Shown here: in pieces, positions 59,381 to 64,000 of the stretch
Layout: every line of letters starts with the position of its first letter
Position numbering within the stretch: position 1 is the first letter of the stretch
Position numbers and translations under genes: made by a program
Assembly: GCA_027886175.1 (NCBI GenBank)
Contig: JAJNNQ010000002.1
Coordinates: 3,476,001-3,540,000 of the forward strand
Reading direction: 5' to 3'
From: Phylloscopus collybita
Lineage: Eukaryota; Chordata; Aves; Passeriformes; Phylloscopidae
Length of the DNA: 64,000 bases
The notes under the pieces: generated by a model
The model's input: the letters and a program-made list of their open reading frames with translations, nothing else
What the model was told of the DNA's origin: nothing
Databases searched by the model: none

Positions 59381-59566
59381 TGTCGGTGCTGAGCTGTGTT
59401 TGCCGAGGGAGACAGCCCTGGGTTTGGGAGAAGCTGGGATGTTTTGCCAGCCTGACATTAGAGCATGGAGATGAGCTGATTAAACCACTCGGGAATTGAA
59501 CCAGTGTTCCTTTTACACTGGACCCATGGAAGTACATTTGTCATCTCTTGGTCTCTAAAACTCTCT
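59381..59566 (-). repeat. Inverted repeat, right arm (186 bp)
   Basis: Pairs with 56393-56578. This arm keeps more CpGs and contains, on the minus strand, 'ggttcaattcc' (about 59488-59498), a match to the RNA polymerase III B-box consensus. The left arm has a weaker version. The element may be a dispersed repeat present twice in opposite orientation. Confidence 0.95.
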
Positions 59567-61246
59567 TGCTGTTACACAGGGCTTGTGTAACCAGGGGGTG
59601 GCCACGGTGATGCGATGTGGGATCCGAGCCTGAGCCCACCCAGGCTGAGAGCTCAGCCCTCAGACACTGGAAACAAAGATTCTGGCACCTGAAGGAGGGC
59701 AGGCACTGCAGGTAGCAGAGGGAAAGCCACACGGTCGGCTTCCCTCTTTTAGGGCAGAAAACAAGTTTCATACGGAGTCCATAAACCATGGATTTTCTTA
59801 AGGGTCTGTGACTAACTCAGCCACAGCTCAAATGTGTCCTGAGTCAGTCTCAGCATCCTCAGGGTGCACAGAATTCTCCTCTATTTACCTACTTTCTGTT
59901 GATTCATGGATATGAGATCATCATTCCCAGTAATTCAGGCAGGCTGCCCCAAAATGATTAGGATTGCATGGTGACAGATTAAAGCAAATTTTGCTCGACA
60001 ATGTAATCAGTTACTACAATGGGCAAACAAAGGATAAAGCAAGGCAGATACAGCAGAGGAAAGTTACTTGTGGAACTGATAGGAGCTGTAGGCAAATCTT
60101 AACACAAATGGAAATAAACCCAACGTAAAACAAGGAAACATATAAGCTTACAGTCAGAAGGGAGTTATAGTGGGTTTAATTTTTTTTTTTTTCTTCTTGA
60201 AGGATAGTAAGGAAATTGACTACTAGAAATTTGGCATAAGTGTTGTGACTAAATTTCATGCAAGGCTGTGGCATCTGCTGGTGGAGGACATTGTATGAAT
60301 GCCAGTTAGGGACAGGAATGCAATTGGGCCATCAGATCCCTCTTTTACTTCTTAAGAAATAATTAAAAATATCCTCATCTAGCTGAAACAGATGGCTACA
60401 ATCACACCATTTTGTCTTAATCTGAATAAGGAAAAAATTGTTTCCTGGCTGCATGACACTCAAGCTGTTCCTCTTAGCCTTTTCCCCAGGAAAAGCCCCA
60501 AACACTTCACACCTTTGACATTCTCAGGCTCTACCTACTGGCCAGGCTAACTCATGGTACATTTCCCTCAGATGTCCATAAAAGGGTTAGGTTTAAACAG
60601 TGTGTCTAAAGCCTTTCCAGGTAATAATTTGGTCTAGTCATGACAGATCCAATTTGTACTCACTCCACACTGTTTGCTGAGCAAAGCTGGGCCAGAGCTG
60701 TGATGCCCAGCATGCTTGGGCTGGCTCACATTCAGAGAGCCCTGCAGCTCAGCTCTGCCTTCATCAAGGCTTTTCTGCTGCCAAAGAGGTTGGTTTGCTG
60801 AATGATCCTAAGATTCAGGATTGTCTGGGGGCACATCCTTAACCCCCAGCATCCCACAGGGAGGAGGCCTTGAGGTACCTCTGGTTGTGGTGTCTTGGTA
60901 CCTCCAGCTCTTGGCCACAGCCTGCAGCAGTGCTGCCTCCCTTTCAGTGAAGAACTGTTTCCAAATCTTCATTGCCAAGCTCCAAAAGGGGTTGGCTCAC
61001 AGCCTGTTGTAGAGGGGAGATAAAGTTAGATGATCCCTCACGCACCATGAAATGCTCCATGAAACTTTGCAGGGGATAGGATAGGAACCTCCCTTAAACA
61101 GACGTGCTGTGACTGCCTGGGGAATGCATTTCTCATTAAGATTGCTTTTCGGTTTTGATGAGCAAGGGATTCTTGGAGAGCGTTGCTCCTCTTCTCTCTT
61201 GTATTTAAACCCCTTCTTCACTTCTCCACCGCGCTGTGTCTTGGCT
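59567..61246. other. Non-coding stretch, no gene seen
   Basis: Contains a T13 run at about 60180-60193. No element or exon recognised. Confidence 0.5.
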
Positions 61247-61286
61247 GTTGTGGTGACACCGTTGTGGTGACACCATTGTGATGACC
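61247..61286 (+). repeat. 14 bp tandem repeat, about 2.9 copies
   Basis: Two perfect copies of 'gttgtggtgacacc' followed by a diverged third. Confidence 0.9.
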
Positions 61287-64000
61287 CTCTTGCTACCCAC
61301 CACCCTCAGAGCAGCTGCTTTGGTTCCCAGACCAACTGTACCTTGCTGGGTTCCCTTTCTGTGCCCGTGCTCCTGTCCACACTGGCAGGAGATGGTGCCT
61401 TCCCAGAGGAGCGGCTCGCTGGATGGAGATGGAGGAGCAGGAAGGCATCTTGCAGTGAGGAGGGCAGAACCCCTCAGCTGCTACCACAGCTGATATGGTG
61501 CAGCAGAGCATGGCTTCATTTTTGTGCTTTCCAGAGGGCAATTAGCAAACTGAGAAGATGTTACGTGGACTTGGGTGGAAAGGGATGGCCTGATGCAGGG
61601 ATGAAAGAGGAAAAGCCCTCCTGGTGAAAGTGGAAGGGTGCAGGCATCCTTCAGACCACTTGTCAGCCTGGGAGTCATGGACTGCTTCCAAGCGGGCCAA
61701 GAGTGGTAGCTAAGAAATGTACATTATTAAGCTTTATTTTGCTTTGCGGGAGTCTGCTGCACAGCTGGAAAATGTAATTAGGTCCTTGTGCTGTAAAATG
61801 GGCTGCACACATGCTGCTCCAGGCTGAGATTAGAAGGGAATCTGGGAAAAGGTTAGGCACAGGCTATGCTGCAGTGGAAACATGCTTGTTGTAAGTCTAA
61901 GAGGATAAGATTTGTTCCAGAAGCCACTTTCTTTTGACCCCAACCATTTTTTTGGTACATCCAAGGCAACCAGAACAGTGTGTTATAAACCTGGAACAGA
62001 TCTGTGCTCCTCACTTTGGGTGGAGAGCCTAACCATTTTTACAGGCTGAAGATGAAGTTTATAGGATAAATTGGGAGACTGAATGAAGGAGCAGACTTTG
62101 AGGAAGAGAACAGGGACAAGCAGGAGAATCTCAAGCAACAGGTCCAGCCACACAGGAGACAAGAAGGGATTAAGAACTGAGCTGAAACAGGATGGTATGT
62201 AAGCAAGGGAGGTCCCTTTCCTGGGACAGATCCCAGCTTTGCATTTCCTGTGTGTCCTGTGACGTCAGCTGCTGCTGCTGGAATGTTCTTTCCAGAGCCA
62301 GGTGAAGGATTCATAACATTTTGTTTCCAGCATTCTTCTCCCATCCAGCAAGTAAACAGAGCACACAGAGTACTGTGCTCTGGCAAAGCCTCCAAACTGG
62401 AGATAATCATCTGTCACTACCACCAGTCATTCCTTCAAGCTGCCAAGAGCTGTACCTTCATCTACAGGTTCAGATTTTTCTCTCTAGGTGTAGCTGAGCA
62501 CTGTCAGTACATTTCCATATAAAAGAGCTCTTGTTCTTACATCACTGCTTTGATTTTGTTTGTTTTTGTTTTTGTCGTAACCTGGAGAAAATCCAACCAA
62601 GAACAATAGTAAGGTTTCAAAGCCAAGCACCCCGGTGCTAGAAAGCTGCCAGAAGTCAGGCTGCTCACATCAGTTCAGTTTGATCTCCTATTTTGATTTC
62701 TTTTTACAAGACCCTGCGTATTTCAGCAGAGGGGCCCAACCTCACTCAGCACGCTGGTTGGACAGAGAGTCAGGCCATAAAGCAACCACTCTTCTCTGGT
62801 GATTAATGCACACTGTGGGTATCCAGGAGAGGTGAATTACAGTCTTGGCTTTGCTACCACCTTTTGTTTGATGTGGAGTTGGGTGAGATGCTATCATAAT
62901 GGAATGGTACAAGGTGGCTGAGTTATGGTGGGGGCTCGACAGCATGAATTATAGCCTTCTTCATTGTAGCTCTTTTGGTCTGTCTTTTGAAATCTTTGTG
63001 TGCTTGCAACTCAGCTTTTTCATAGCACACGTTGTCCTGGAGAATTGGGTAGATCCCTGCTTTTTTTTTCAGTGTCCTCAGAAGAAAACAGCCTCTGGGT
63101 GATCCCGGCCCGGGGCTGCTCATTGTGATCGTTCTCCACTTGAGGGCGGTGTGACCTGGCCCAGTGCACACCAGAGGCAATTCGGGGCGAAATCAGGATG
63201 AAAAGGGCTTGGCATCTAATGCTGGCTGTCCGAATGAGGTCTAAGCTCTCCACCACTGCAGCTGGGAAAAAGTCATTCAATAGAGCCAGGGGAGGTGGGA
63301 GGGAAAATCAGCTTCCTCTGGAATGGACAGGCACCAGCTGAGCACTCCCTCTGTTCAAGGGGCTGGACTGGGGAGGGTCACAACCCCCTTCCCAGGCCCT
63401 TGTGTCTTTGAGATGGTCTCAGTACTCTGGTATGGGCTCCAACTCTGCCCCAGAAGGGTCTTTCAAAGGTCCTTGCTTGCACCTGCCATCTGTGGCAGGT
63501 ATGTGACAATCTTGAGGTATATCAGGTGCCAAACCAAGGCCCAGGTCTCTGCTCACAGCTCTGGGAACTTGGACATTCAGCTCTTGTGCAGGGACACACA
63601 GCTGCCTACATTTGAGGGTCTTGTTTGCAAGATAAACTCTGCCCAGGGTTATTTATGTCATCAAAGACAGGAAGATGTCCAACTGGGTGTGGAAATGCAG
63701 AACATTTTTACTGAGGGGACTGCATGCTCACCTCTCAGGCAGTCTGTGACTTGTGGGTCAGGATCTCAGATCAAGAAGTTGATGAAGTTCACTGCAAATA
63801 CAGATGACTCCCCACTGACAGGTTGCACAGTGAGATTTTGCTACAAAATATGTAGCAACAGGGCTTTTTAAAGATATAAATCTTTGTTTTGCAAAGGCCT
63901 GTAATAGTCCCTATGGCAAGAAATGTATTTCATGTCTCTGCAATCAAGACATACACTTCCTTTTTGTAGTCCAGGAAAGCTACACTCCAGGAATATGAGA
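61287..64000. other. Non-coding stretch, no gene seen
   Basis: No element or exon recognised. A donor-like 'ggcag|gtatgt' at about 63499 lies inside a 182-codon plus-strand open frame (63323-63871), but the translation matches nothing and no acceptor pattern supports an exon. Confidence 0.45.

Noticed and set aside
63323..63871. 182-codon plus-strand open frame
   Set aside because: No recognisable domain and no splice or promoter context. Composition is like the surrounding non-coding DNA.

Overview
The window reads as vertebrate nuclear DNA from a bird, probably a songbird. The evidence is repeat content: many CR1 LINE 3' ends in both orientations (ending in the avian 'ATTCTATGATTCTATG'-like tail, or its complement 'CATAGAATCATAGAA'), several avian endogenous-retrovirus LTRs, and a retroviral primer-binding site that matches tRNA-Trp exactly, as in avian alpharetroviruses. 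Base composition is moderate, with a few short CpG-rich patches. I see no operons, Shine-Dalgarno-led genes, rRNA, tRNA or CRISPR.

No protein-coding gene could be identified with confidence. The open frames present are short, overlap on both strands, run through repeats and match no family I recognise. The window is best read as intergenic or long-intron sequence. Three short stretches have good splice-site pairs around an open frame: 9952-10029 (+), 15011-15089 (+) and 50740-50817 (-). They are given as low-confidence candidate exons.

Layout. 1-7.2 kb is plain non-coding DNA with two CR1 pieces and one block that looks conserved. 7.2-8.8 kb holds the wreck of an endogenous retrovirus: 3' part of an LTR, tRNA-Trp primer site, leader with a possible splice donor, and a gag-like start cut off after about 60 codons, all bracketed by two copies of a 155-168 bp direct repeat. 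9.5-16 kb has a CR1 piece, an ERVL-type LTR (minus strand) and two candidate exons. 16.05-16.7 kb is a CpG-rich patch abutting an LTR-like promoter/poly(A) unit. 17-36 kb is mostly plain sequence with AT-rich blocks that may be conserved enhancers, an A-rich tract and a T tract. 36-38.3 kb has a CR1 piece and an apparently ancient CR1/L3-type relic. 40.9-41.3 kb is a G-quadruplex-prone G tract followed by a CpG-rich patch. 44.7-45.1 kb is a second CpG-rich patch with RFX X-box-like and CRE-like motifs. 49-55 kb contains CR1 pieces, an (ATTTT)n array, and a complete 700 bp solo LTR with 5 bp target duplication inserted into an older LTR. 56.4-59.6 kb carries two 186 bp inverted-repeat arms about 2.8 kb apart; the second lies beside a CpG-rich patch with three AP-1 sites and a (CAT)13 array. 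The rest to 64 kb is plain.

The best candidates for a second look are the inverted-repeat pair, the nested LTRs, the repeat-bracketed retroviral remnant and the X-box/CRE CpG patch. Nothing here amounts to a clearly new biological system. Repeat family names and conservation judgements come from memory of consensus sequences and are not database results.
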